Under the pieces are notes generated by a model. That model saw only the letters and a program-made list of their open reading frames with translations, had not been told where the DNA came from and did not search any database. From Roseateles sp. YR242 (GTDB lineage: Bacteria > Pseudomonadota > Gammaproteobacteria > Burkholderiales > Burkholderiaceae_C), in assembly GCF_900109745.1 (NCBI RefSeq), contig NZ_FOAV01000002.1:411729-475728 (forward strand): a DNA stretch of 64,000 bases, in the 5' to 3' direction. Every line of letters begins with the position of its first letter. The first letter of the stretch is position 1. Made by a program: the position numbers and the translations under genes. Of the stretch, positions 16,812-24,771 are shown in pieces.

Positions 16812-17202
16812 TGTTTTATCCTCCTTGGGTCGGAGGATAGGGGGCTATCTGGCACTGCAGACGCTTGTATACCGTGAGAAATCCACATTTGCTACGCATG
16901 GGCGCGATCAGATGTTTGTGTGGCCAAGGTCATGCTTATAGTTATCTCGTTCGATCGATTGATCTCGCGAGGATCTTTGATTGAGTAGTTCACCATCTTC
17001 TGCGGCCGCAGCTTTCACAGTCAATGCCATACCCTGACCAGTACGCCATACCGCTTGTCGACGGACACCCGAAGGCGAAGCGCCGCCGCCCGTCATCCCT
17101 GGCATGACGGGCCCAATCATGGCATTTCTGGCGGCGTCAGTACGGCGCCGTTGAACGTATGCTCATGCGCCGTCAAATCAAGACGTCAACATAGCCGCCG
17201 TA
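16812..17202. other. Intergenic region between the Fic and NERD-helicase genes
   Basis: These 391 bp hold no credible gene. A perfect 9-bp inverted repeat (GCCCGTCAT, 17088-17096, with its complement at 17104-17112) lies about 90 bp past the fic stop and could be a hairpin at the mRNA 3' end, but has no T-tract. Base composition is more AT-rich than the flanks near 16860-17000. Confidence 0.5.
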
Positions 17203-18726
17203 TCAACTGGCCAGGGGCGGAGCTGCAGGCTGCGCCGGCTCATCGCCCAGCAGTTCCATCGCTTCGGCCGCCGCCATCGCCGCCGCATCCAGCAAAGCCT
17301 CGGTGTGCCCCTTCGCGACCAACTGCTTGCGTCGGTTGTTGGAAAGCCGTCCGGTCTCAGCGATGGCGCGCGCAGTCAACACCAGGTCGTTGTTGTTCAT
17401 GTCCACCGCACTGTTCACGGCGCGGTAGATCGCGTCGTAGCGGCGAAGGAAAATCATCTCTTCGCGCAAGTCACGTTGCAGCGCCTCGCTGGCCATCCTC
17501 AAACCGAATTCGACGCAAGCCGTCGCGTCCCAATACCGGTAGATCTCCGGGTCGCCGCGAAAGTCCTGGTAAATCTCCTCGTCACCCACCCACTGCACGT
17601 CCCACAAGGCGCGGCTGCGCTTGGAGAAGCTCTGAAGTGCGGCCAGGTAGTCCTGCTCATGGCGCCTCATCGCGATGGACACCGGCAGGACCAGACCACT
17701 CTTCAGACGATGGTCCGTGCAAGCCACCTTGTGGAACAAGAAGCGTGACAACCGTCCGTTGCCATCCATGAATGGGTGGGCAAAGACAAAGGCGAAACTG
17801 ACCAACGACCCCCGCACCAAAGGATCCAGCGCACTGTCGCGATGATTGGCCAGACGCATGACAGCCGCCATGACTTCATCTAGCAGTTCGGGAGGCGGTG
17901 GCAGATAGGTAACGCCCAAGGCGCCTCGGAGTTCGTTGCGAAGTCGGTTCTGCGCCTCGCGAAAATTCACAGCCTTGTCGATGGGATTCGATACCGCCAG
18001 ATTCTGCAACGTCACCAAGTACTCTTCGGTAACGAGCTGACCATCGTGAGCCTTGGCCAGCATCGCAGCAAAAGCCTCCGCCTTGCCGGGCGTCGGACGC
18101 TCTCGCTCAATGGCATAGCTGTTGTCGGTCTCGCTGAGGTAGGCCCATCGAACCGCGCGGTCGAGGATGCCCTTGTCCACGCTGCCAAGAAACTCGGCCG
18201 TCTGCGCGAGCAGATCTTGCGCGAGTAAGGCCTGCACCTCCGGCGTTCGTCGAACGGTGATGCAATATTGGGGTGACCCAATTCCGTTGAAGTCGATGCG
18301 CCAGCGGGTATTGCGCTGAACGGCATCCGTCAGGTAGTCGTCCTCGTCAAACAGCTTTTCGTAGGCGCCCGTCGCAGCGGGAAGGTCCTTGAGTTCCTCC
18401 CCGTTGGCAATTTCCCAGAGATAGCATGCCGTTCTTGCGAAGCGGCTACTTGGAGCCGCTGCAAACGCGTTGGCGACGTCGGCACCGGGAATGCGCCGCA
18501 GAGAGGCGATCGCGGCGGCCAGGTTCAGTCCTTCATGCTTGAGCGCGAAGAACAGGTGATCGAGGGGCTCATCCGATGCGGGCGCGACCGATGACGGCAC
18601 AAGAATCGCGTCAGGTTGATGAGAAATGCGGCTGACCGAAGCGATGCGTGCGGTTCGCTCGGGCGGAAAGACGGCTGTCTTCAGTGTCGAGGCAAGAAAT
18701 TCGTACCCAAGGTCCCGAGTCGCCAT
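17203..18726 (-). CDS. Fic-domain protein (probable AMP-transferase)
   Basis: The Fic active-site motif HPFMDGNGRLSR is at about residues 317-328, with the catalytic His and the anion-binding GNGR. Fic enzymes usually transfer AMP from ATP to a target hydroxyl. Upstream, SYAIER (about 203-208) sits where the inhibitory helix motif (S/T)xxxE(G/N) is found in class II Fic proteins; the Glu is present but the next residue is Arg. The rest is helical, 507 aa in all, larger than minimal Fic proteins. No partner antitoxin gene is adjacent, which fits an internal inhibitory helix. The target is unknown. Confidence 0.88.
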   Translation of the reverse strand: MATRDLGYEFLASTLKTAVFPPERTARIASVSRISHQPDAILVPSSVAPASDEPLDHLFFALKHEGLNLAAAIASLRRIPGADVANAFAAAPSSRFARTACYLWEIANGEELKDLPAATGAYEKLFDEDDYLTDAVQRNTRWRIDFNGIGSPQYCITVRRTPEVQALLAQDLLAQTAEFLGSVDKGILDRAVRWAYLSETDNSYAIERERPTPGKAEAFAAMLAKAHDGQLVTEEYLVTLQNLAVSNPIDKAVNFREAQNRLRNELRGALGVTYLPPPPELLDEVMAAVMRLANHRDSALDPLVRGSLVSFAFVFAHPFMDGNGRLSRFLFHKVACTDHRLKSGLVLPVSIAMRRHEQDYLAALQSFSKRSRALWDVQWVGDEEIYQDFRGDPEIYRYWDATACVEFGLRMASEALQRDLREEMIFLRRYDAIYRAVNSAVDMNNNDLVLTARAIAETGRLSNNRRKQLVAKGHTEALLDAAAMAAAEAMELLGDEPAQPAAPPLAS

Positions 18727-19091
18727 TTTTTTCTCCGCTGAGCTGAGAAATTTATACGAAATCGCTGTTTCTCTTGGATTTTTCTTCGAAAATTAGATTT
18801 CAGCCACTTTTCCCTACAAATTGGTCTTGAAGCGGCGCCGCAGAGCGTTTGAGGAATCATCCGAAACGACTTAACGGTCGGTTTTTTTCTCCGGAAGCAC
18901 CGGAAAATTCTCTGAATTCTCGGATTTCGCCAGATTTCTCTTCGCAAAGAACGACTGACGAACACGCAAAAACAAGCCCACCTTCGAACACCGAAGTTCA
19001 GCACAAGCGCGCTTGCGCATCACGCTAGTGGAGAAGTGCCCGCAGATCACCGCTCCTCAGCGCCCGCCCTAAAGATCAGTCGCTCAGACAC
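18727..19091. other. AT-rich intergenic region upstream of fic
   Basis: This 365-bp stretch is visibly richer in A and T than its neighbours and has no plausible gene; the longest open frame on the minus strand is Arg-rich and lacks coding character. It should hold the fic promoter. A small CCGG/CCGG hairpin next to a T-run lies near 18880-18915. Confidence 0.5.
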
Positions 19092-19541
19092 TCAGCGGCA
19101 GCTCGCCTCTTCCAGCCGGAACTGGGTATCCCGCGTGCGGCGGCTCACGGCTTTGCACTCGGTGTAACCCGTCAGCGGGCGCGTGAGCACCACGGATGTC
19201 CGGTAGTACGAGCACACCGCATAGGCGTCCTGCAACGGCTTGACCTGCCAGACCAAGGTCGACGTGACATGGCCTCGTGCGTCCTTTTTCTCCGTCACAT
19301 CGTCATAGATGGCGCCGTCGGATTTGGAGACCGGACCCAGGTTGATCGTGAACCCATTCAGGTGGTGGCGAGATTCGCCAGGCCCTTCCACAGCGGCCTG
19401 CCAGCCGGCCGGCGCCTGCCGGGCTTGCTGGTCAACGCCAACGAGCTCCGTCGGGCATGAGAACGGCTCAACGGCCGCCATGGCCGATGCACCGATGCCC
19501 ATCAGCGCCACCACGGACGCTTTCAAGAAGAAGTTCACCAT
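19092..19541 (-). CDS. STY0301-like periplasmic protein, likely immunity protein
   Basis: The 149-aa product has a signal peptide (MVNFFLKASVVALMGIGASA, cut near AMAAVEPF). Four Cys and the motif series AIYDDV, DARG, AVCSYYRTSVVLT, GYTECK and EEASCR match the protein at 14522-14956. Its start overlaps the end of the upstream amidase-like gene by 7 bp, the close coupling typical of toxin-immunity pairs. A periplasmic immunity protein is what a peptidoglycan-cleaving effector would need. The immunity role is inferred from location, signal peptide and pairing. Confidence 0.7.
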   Translation of the reverse strand: MVNFFLKASVVALMGIGASAMAAVEPFSCPTELVGVDQQARQAPAGWQAAVEGPGESRHHLNGFTINLGPVSKSDGAIYDDVTEKKDARGHVTSTLVWQVKPLQDAYAVCSYYRTSVVLTRPLTGYTECKAVSRRTRDTQFRLEEASCR

Positions 19542-20002
19542 TGGATGGTCGCGTAGCTGCCGCCGTTGTAGAAATAGGTGTCGGGCTTGCCGTGCGCCTT
19601 GGGATCAAAGTAGACCTCGCGCTCCTTGATCTCGGCCACGCCACGGTATTGCTCAACGTTGGTGAAGCCTATCACCACGCCACTCTTGTCCTTCACCACC
19701 CCCGAATAGAACCCGGAGTGTTGGCCCGTGGACCCGTTGGGATAGAAGTTCTCTGCATTCCATCCACTGGCGATGGGCGTACCGATGGCCAGCGACTCCA
19801 CCACGGCCGAGGTCAGCGCCATGCCCTTCTTCCAGTTGTTCGGCTGGGTGCGCGGCGCGTTCGCCAGTGCCTTCACCAGTTCGGCGCATTGGATCGCACC
19901 GTCGGGCCGCTTGACCGGTTCCTTCTTGATGAAGGTCTTGATGTTCAGGACAGCACCAAAGTGCTCGAAATACGCGTGGGCAGTGATGGCAGCAGCAGAC
20001 AT
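19535..20002 (-). CDS. BPSL0067-like cysteine amidase candidate (probable type VI effector)
   Basis: The 155-aa product lacks a signal peptide and has a Cys in IQCAELVKAL (Cys39) and a His in TGQHSGFYSG (His95), the order and context of papain-like peptidoglycan amidases such as Tae effectors. I recall this as the BPSL0067 family. It is followed, with a 7-bp overlap, by a secreted STY0301-like gene. The pair looks like an effector with its immunity protein, delivered by a type VI secretion system encoded elsewhere. No secretion genes are in the window. Alternatively it is a cell-wall amidase of another use. Confidence 0.65.
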   Translation of the reverse strand: MSAAAITAHAYFEHFGAVLNIKTFIKKEPVKRPDGAIQCAELVKALANAPRTQPNNWKKGMALTSAVVESLAIGTPIASGWNAENFYPNGSTGQHSGFYSGVVKDKSGVVIGFTNVEQYRGVAEIKEREVYFDPKAHGKPDTYFYNGGSYATIQW

Positions 20003-20282
20003 GAACGGGACGACACGGAGGGTAACGGTGCATGGACTCTAGCGATCAAGGACCACGCGGCCCTCGGACCTTGGTCATGTCGGCGCGGCCGGTTCCGTCA
20101 CCACTTGTATCGTTCGTGCCAGAGTCAACATTCCATGCACGGCTGAATCTGGGCTGCCGCAAGTGCACCCCGGCGCTTTGTAGCAAGCCCGTGTAGTCGC
20201 CTGCGTGCAAGCCTACAAATCCGCAAATCGCCCGAAACGCCCACCACGCCTAATCCCTGGCATCGACTTCACAGGTCTGCGC

Positions 20283-20678
20283 ATGCCAACCCTCCGTCAC
20301 ATCCCTCTGCTGCTTGGCGCCCTGCTCGCCGCCACAGCGGCCTCCGCCGCCTTTGCCGCCTGCCCCGAAGGCGGTGGTGACCAGAACCGCCCCAAGGGCC
20401 CGCCGCCAGAAGCGGTGGCAGCGTGCAAGGGCAAGACCGCCGGTGCCACCGTCACCCTCACCATGCGTGACGGCAAGACCATGAGCGGTGTCTGTGAACA
20501 GCAGGGCGGCGTGTTGGCAGCACGCCCGCAAGGCATGGGCGGCAAGCCGCCAGAGGGCGGCCGTAAAGACGGTGGTGGCGGTGGTGGTCGTGGCGGCATG
20601 CCGCCGCCACCCGATGGCGCCGGCTCCGCGCCCCCTCCCCCACCGCGCTGCGGAAACGAGGGCGCCGCCTCCAGGTAA
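20283..20678 (+). CDS. Secreted Gly/Pro-rich small protein
   Basis: The 131-aa product has a signal peptide ([20 protein letters not shown]) and a mature chain with Cys residues (AACPEGG, VAACKGK, GVCEQQ, PPRCGN) and long Gly- and Pro-rich runs. The start at 20283 was chosen from the signal peptide. No domain is recognised. Function unknown; extracytoplasmic location is likely. Confidence 0.6.
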   Translation: MPTLRHIPLLLGALLAATAASAAFAACPEGGGDQNRPKGPPPEAVAACKGKTAGATVTLTMRDGKTMSGVCEQQGGVLAARPQGMGGKPPEGGRKDGGGGGGRGGMPPPPDGAGSAPPPPPRCGNEGAASR

Positions 20679-20775
20679 GGCGCGCATGGGTCTGCGTCCG
20701 CGTCAGCGCTTTCGTCAGGGCGGTCCATCAGCCGATGCGCGCAGATATGGCTCTTGCCCGAGCCACAATGGCCCC

Positions 20776-21378
20776 ATGCCCCGCCGCCGCAACATCAACT
20801 TCAATGCCGACGCCCCGCAGGTCGCCCGCGACCTGATCGGGGCACTGCTGTTGGTGGATGGCGTTGGCGGCCTGATCGTGGAGACCGAGGCCTACGACAT
20901 GGCCGACCCCGCCTCCCACAGCCACGGCGGCCCGCGGCCCCGCAACCTGTCCTTGTTCGGCCCGCCGCGCCATGTCTATGTCTACCGCTCCTACGGCATC
21001 CACTGGTGCCTGAACCTGGTCTGCCGTGAGGCGGGCCATGGCGCCGGGGTGTTGATCCGCGCCATCCAACCCACTCACGGGCTGGATGTGATGCGCCAGC
21101 GCCGCGGCCTGCAGGATGAACGTGTGCTCTGTTCCGGCCCCGGCCGGGTGGCGCAGGCGCTAGGCATCACCCGCGAGCACGATGGTCTGCCGGTCGATCA
21201 GCCGCCGTTTGAACTGCAGCCCGCCAGTGCCCGCACGGACGTGATCGCCGGTGTACGCATCGGCATTTCCAAGGCGATCGACCTGCCCTGGCGCTTCGGC
21301 CTGGCCGGGTCACGCTTTGTGAGCCGGCCGTTTCCCGTGGTGCCGATGTCCTCGGCATCCGCAGAATCGGCCGACTGA
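20776..21378 (+). CDS. DNA-3-methyladenine glycosylase (AAG/MPG family)
   Basis: The 200-aa protein belongs to the AAG family that removes 3-methyladenine and other alkylated purines, the first step of base-excision repair. The catalytic Glu is in [12 protein letters not shown] and the substrate-binding motif is [15 protein letters not shown]. The full length fits bacterial AAG proteins. The ATG at 20776 was chosen because it starts directly before the conserved region. The gene is convergent with garD. Confidence 0.92.
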   Translation: MPRRRNINFNADAPQVARDLIGALLLVDGVGGLIVETEAYDMADPASHSHGGPRPRNLSLFGPPRHVYVYRSYGIHWCLNLVCREAGHGAGVLIRAIQPTHGLDVMRQRRGLQDERVLCSGPGRVAQALGITREHDGLPVDQPPFELQPASARTDVIAGVRIGISKAIDLPWRFGLAGSRFVSRPFPVVPMSSASAESAD

Positions 21379-21386
21379 TGAGAGCC

Positions 21387-21405
21387 GCGTCGCTTCCCGC
21401 GACGC
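21387..21405 (+). terminator. Hairpin between convergent genes
   Basis: The stem GCGTCGC/GCGACGC closes on TTCCC, 9 bp after the glycosylase stop and 17 bp from the garD stop. There is no T-tract, so it is a weak candidate. Confidence 0.35.
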
Positions 21406-21421
21406 CACCAGGTCCAGCGTG

Positions 21422-22990
21422 TCAGGTCACCGGCGCCGGATTGAAAAGCACCAGCGCGTTGTGCAGCTGATGCCGCTCCGCCCAGGTGCGGCGGCCGCTG
21501 GCCACGTCCAGCATCATCTGGAACATTTCCCAGCCCATTTCGGCGATGGACTTCTCACCATCGGCGATCAGGCCCGCATTGATGTCCATCAGGTCATGCC
21601 AGCGGCGTGCCAGGTCGGACCGCGTGGCCACCTTGATCACCGGGCATTCCGCCAGGCCATACGGTGTGCCCCGGCCCGTGGTGAACACATGCATGTTCAT
21701 ACCTGCGGCCAGTTGCAGCGTGCCGCAGATGAAGTCACTGGCCGGCGTGGCCGCGTAGATGAGGCCACGTTGGCCATTGAGCTTGTCGCCGGGCGACAGC
21801 ACGCCGCTGATGGGCGCGCTGCCGCTCTTGACGATCGAGCCCATGGCCTTTTCCACGATGTTGGACAAGCCGCCCTTCTTGTTGCCCGGCGTCGTGTTGG
21901 CGCTGCGGTCCACACTGCCGCGCTGCAGGTAGGCGTCATACCAGGCCATCTCGCGGATCATCGCGTCCGCGACTTCCGGCGTGCTGGCCCGTGAGGTCAA
22001 CTGGGCGATGCCGTCGCGCACCTCGGTGTTCTCACTGAACATCACGGTGGCGCCGACGCGCACCAGCAAGTCGGCACAGAACCCCACCGCCGGGTTGGCG
22101 GTGACGCCGGAGAAGGCATCGCTGCCACCACACTGAACCCCCACCACCAGCTCGGATGCGGGTACGGTTTCACGGCGGCGCGCATTCAGCCGTTCCAGAT
22201 GCCGGCGGGCAGTCTTCATGATGGACTCCACCATGGACATGAATCCGACGTGCTCGTTGTCCTGCAGGCACACCACATCCAGCCCGGCATGTTCGTCACG
22301 CTGATCGCTGATGGGGATCACGCCGGGGGGCATCAGGCGTTCGGGCTGCAGCTTCTCGCAGCCCAGGCTGACCACCATCACCTCGCCGCCAAAGTTGGGG
22401 TTGAGGCTGATATTGCGCAAGGTCCGGATGGGGATGATGGCGTCCGGTGCATCGATGGCCACCCCGCAGCCATAGGTGTGCTCCAGGGACACCACATCAT
22501 CCACATGCGGATACAGCGGCAGCATCTCTGACTTGATGCGCTTGACCGCAAATTCCACCACCCCCGCCACACACTGCACGGTGGTGGTGATGCCGAGGAT
22601 GTTGCGTGTCCCCACCGAGCCATCCGCGTTGCGGAAACCTTCAAAGGTGTAGCCCTCCAGCGCTGGCAGGGGCGCTGGCTTGACGGTGGCCTTGGGCAGA
22701 CCTTCCAGCTCGCGCGCCTCCGGCATGCGCAGCAGGCGCTCATGCACCCAGCTGCCAGCCTCGATGGGTTGAACGGCATAACCGATGGGCACGTTGTAGC
22801 GCAGCACGGCCGCTTCGGCCGGCAGGTCCACCAGCGCCACCTTGTGGCCCTGCGGCACCTTGTCCTTCAGCACCAGGCCGCTGGGCAGCACGGTGCCCGC
22901 TGGCAGGCCCCCGTCGTTGGCCACGATGGCGACGTTGTCCGCCTCGTGGATCTGAATGGTCAGCGGAGAAGTGGCAACGACGGTATTCAT
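21422..22990 (-). CDS. garD: Galactarate dehydratase
   Basis: The 522-aa product matches GarD, which dehydrates galactarate to 5-keto-4-deoxy-glucarate, the first step of galactarate catabolism. It has an N-terminal SAF-like segment (about 10-85) and a large catalytic part with [31 protein letters not shown] and [17 protein letters not shown] segments ([14 protein letters not shown]) that bind iron and substrate. Length agrees with E. coli GarD (523 aa). It lies downstream of the sugar-acid transporter with a 141-bp gap, so the two likely form an operon. Confidence 0.92.
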   Translation of the reverse strand: MNTVVATSPLTIQIHEADNVAIVANDGGLPAGTVLPSGLVLKDKVPQGHKVALVDLPAEAAVLRYNVPIGYAVQPIEAGSWVHERLLRMPEARELEGLPKATVKPAPLPALEGYTFEGFRNADGSVGTRNILGITTTVQCVAGVVEFAVKRIKSEMLPLYPHVDDVVSLEHTYGCGVAIDAPDAIIPIRTLRNISLNPNFGGEVMVVSLGCEKLQPERLMPPGVIPISDQRDEHAGLDVVCLQDNEHVGFMSMVESIMKTARRHLERLNARRRETVPASELVVGVQCGGSDAFSGVTANPAVGFCADLLVRVGATVMFSENTEVRDGIAQLTSRASTPEVADAMIREMAWYDAYLQRGSVDRSANTTPGNKKGGLSNIVEKAMGSIVKSGSAPISGVLSPGDKLNGQRGLIYAATPASDFICGTLQLAAGMNMHVFTTGRGTPYGLAECPVIKVATRSDLARRWHDLMDINAGLIADGEKSIAEMGWEMFQMMLDVASGRRTWAERHQLHNALVLFNPAPVT

Positions 22991-23131
22991 GATCGCGGTC
23001 CTGATGGCGGGCCCCGGTGTGTTCGCCGCCGGCCGGGGTTGGGCCGGCTGGTGGCGATCGGGGCAGCTGTCGTGAAGGAAGGTCCTGGGGCCGATAACGA
23101 CAAGATTCGACTGGATTCGGCGGGATTCGCG

Positions 23132-24466
23132 TCAGTTCTTGAGCTGCACGCGCTTGATCTCACCCACCACCAGCAGGTAGCTGACCACGGCGATCACGGC
23201 ATGGGCGCCGACAAACACCAGGGCACCATTGAAGGAATGGGTGGTCTGCACGATGTAGCCGATCACGATCGGGGTCGTAATGCCGGCGATGTTGCCGAAC
23301 GTGTTGAACAGCGCGCCGCTCAGGCCGGCGATCTCCTTGGGCGAGGTGTCCGAGACCACCGCCCAGCCCAGCGCACCCAGGCCCTTGCCGAAGAAGGCCA
23401 GTGCCATGATGGCGACCACGAGGGACTGCACATCCACATAGTTGCAGGCCACCATGGAGGTCGACAGCAGCATGCCGATGACGATGGGGACCTTGCGGGC
23501 AAAGGTCACCGAGTGGCCGCGACGCAGCAGCCAGTCCGACACCACCCCGCCCAGCACACCACCTGCAAAGCCGCAGATGGCCGGCAGGGCCGCCACGATG
23601 CCGGCATTCAGAACCGTCATGCCGCGTTCCTTCACCAGGTAGACCGGGAACCAGGTGAGGAAGAAGTAGGTCAGCGTATTCACGCAGTACTGCGCGATGT
23701 AGACCCCCAGCAGCATGCGGTTGGTGAGCAACTGCTTGAGGTAGGCCATCTTCGGGCCGGCGGCCTTCGCATCCTTCGCATCACGGCCCGACAGCAAGGC
23801 GCCGCCGGCTTCGATGTGCTGGCGCTCCGCCTGGCTCACACCAGGATGCTCATGCGGGCTGTTGTGCATGGTCTTGAGCCACACCACGCTGAGCACGACG
23901 CCCAGGGCACCCATGAAATAGAACACATCCTGCCAACCCATCGCGTGCACGATCCAGGCCATGATCGGCGCGAACAGCACGGTGGCGAAGTATTGGGCGG
24001 AATTGAAGATGGCGGAGGCCGTGCCACGCTCGGCCACCGGAAACCAGGCTGCCACGATGCGGCCATTGGCGGGGAAGGACGGCGATTCCGCCAGGCCCAC
24101 CATGAAGCGCAGCGCAAACAGCGCAAACACGGCCGTACCCACATCAAAGTAATGCACGGTGCCTTGCAGCATGGTGAACAAGGACCAGAGCAGGATGCTC
24201 CAGGCATAGACCTTCTTGGCGCCGAAGCGGTCCAGCAACCAGCCGCCGGGCAGTTGGCCCGCGACGTAGGACCAACTGAACGCCGAGAAGATGAAACCCA
24301 TCTGCACGGCGCTGATACCCAATTCCTTGGAAAGCACCGGTCCGGCGACGCCGACGGTGGCCCGGTCGGCATAGTTGAGCACCGTCACGATGAAAAGCAT
24401 CGCGAGGACGCCGAAGCGGGTGCGGGTGGTCGTTGCGCCCGAGGCCGCGGAAAGCGAAATCTGCAT
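23132..24466 (-). CDS. MFS transporter of the glucarate/galactarate type
   Basis: The 444-aa protein has twelve membrane segments and starts with the hydrophobic helix AMLFIVTVLNYADRATVGVA, characteristic of the anion-cation symporter branch (GudP, ExuT). The start at 24466 follows GGAGA 6 nt upstream. Its neighbour garD indicates galactarate or glucarate as substrate. It is transcribed from the promoter with two LacI-type operators. Confidence 0.9.
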   Translation of the reverse strand: MQISLSAASGATTTRTRFGVLAMLFIVTVLNYADRATVGVAGPVLSKELGISAVQMGFIFSAFSWSYVAGQLPGGWLLDRFGAKKVYAWSILLWSLFTMLQGTVHYFDVGTAVFALFALRFMVGLAESPSFPANGRIVAAWFPVAERGTASAIFNSAQYFATVLFAPIMAWIVHAMGWQDVFYFMGALGVVLSVVWLKTMHNSPHEHPGVSQAERQHIEAGGALLSGRDAKDAKAAGPKMAYLKQLLTNRMLLGVYIAQYCVNTLTYFFLTWFPVYLVKERGMTVLNAGIVAALPAICGFAGGVLGGVVSDWLLRRGHSVTFARKVPIVIGMLLSTSMVACNYVDVQSLVVAIMALAFFGKGLGALGWAVVSDTSPKEIAGLSGALFNTFGNIAGITTPIVIGYIVQTTHSFNGALVFVGAHAVIAVVSYLLVVGEIKRVQLKN

Positions 24467-24505
24467 GTTGTCTCCAGGGGTCTGGTCGGTCGATCTATGC
24501 CGACC

Positions 24506-24519
24506 TGGTACCGTTACCA
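24506..24519 (-). promoter_or_regulatory. LacI-type operator O1 of the gar genes
   Basis: TGGTACCGTTACCA is an inverted repeat (arms TGGTA/TACCA) with a central CG, the LacI-family form. It starts at the predicted transcription start and extends downstream, where a bound repressor would block initiation. Confidence 0.65.
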
Positions 24520-24526
24520 TGAAAAT

Positions 24527-24554
24527 ATGATACCGGTACCAACTCTTGAGTCAA
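24527..24554 (-). promoter_or_regulatory. Promoter of the gar transporter/garD operon
   Basis: On the minus strand TTGACT (24549-24554) and TATCAT (24527-24532) are spaced by 16 bp. The spacer and -10 are covered by operator O2. Confidence 0.65.
24528..24541 (-). promoter_or_regulatory. LacI-type operator O2 of the gar genes
   Basis: TGATACCGGTACCA is a near-perfect palindrome centred on CG. Its centre is 22 bp from that of O1, two helical turns. It lies between the -35 and -10 elements. Confidence 0.7.
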
Positions 24555-24731
24555 CGCCGCCTCGGGTAAACCACGAGGTGTTCGAAAGCCGGATTTGATG
24601 GATCTTGAAGGGCCTCCCCGTTCGGGGAATTGCCTCGAGGATTTCGCGGGAAGGACGCCACACTTTGCGCGGCACTCGCCCTTGATGCCGCTGGCGCTGA
24701 CGGCAAACACGAGCCCATCAGCGTGAACCCG

Positions 24732-24750
24732 AATAATGCGAAACATTCCT
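24732..24750 (+). promoter_or_regulatory. Fur-box-like site upstream of the TonB receptor
   Basis: AATAATGCGAAACATTCCT matches the Fur consensus GATAATGATAATCATTATC at 12 of 19 positions, including ATAATG and CATT, and lies 22 bp upstream of the start codon. This fits iron repression of a siderophore receptor. Confidence 0.6.
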
Positions 24751-24771
24751 ATTTGAGAACTTTTCGCAGTC

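Noticed and set aside
18681-19004. Arg-rich 107-aa frame upstream of fic
   Set aside because: It overlaps the 5' end of fic, has no ribosome-binding site and no coding character, and lies in an AT-rich promoter-type region.
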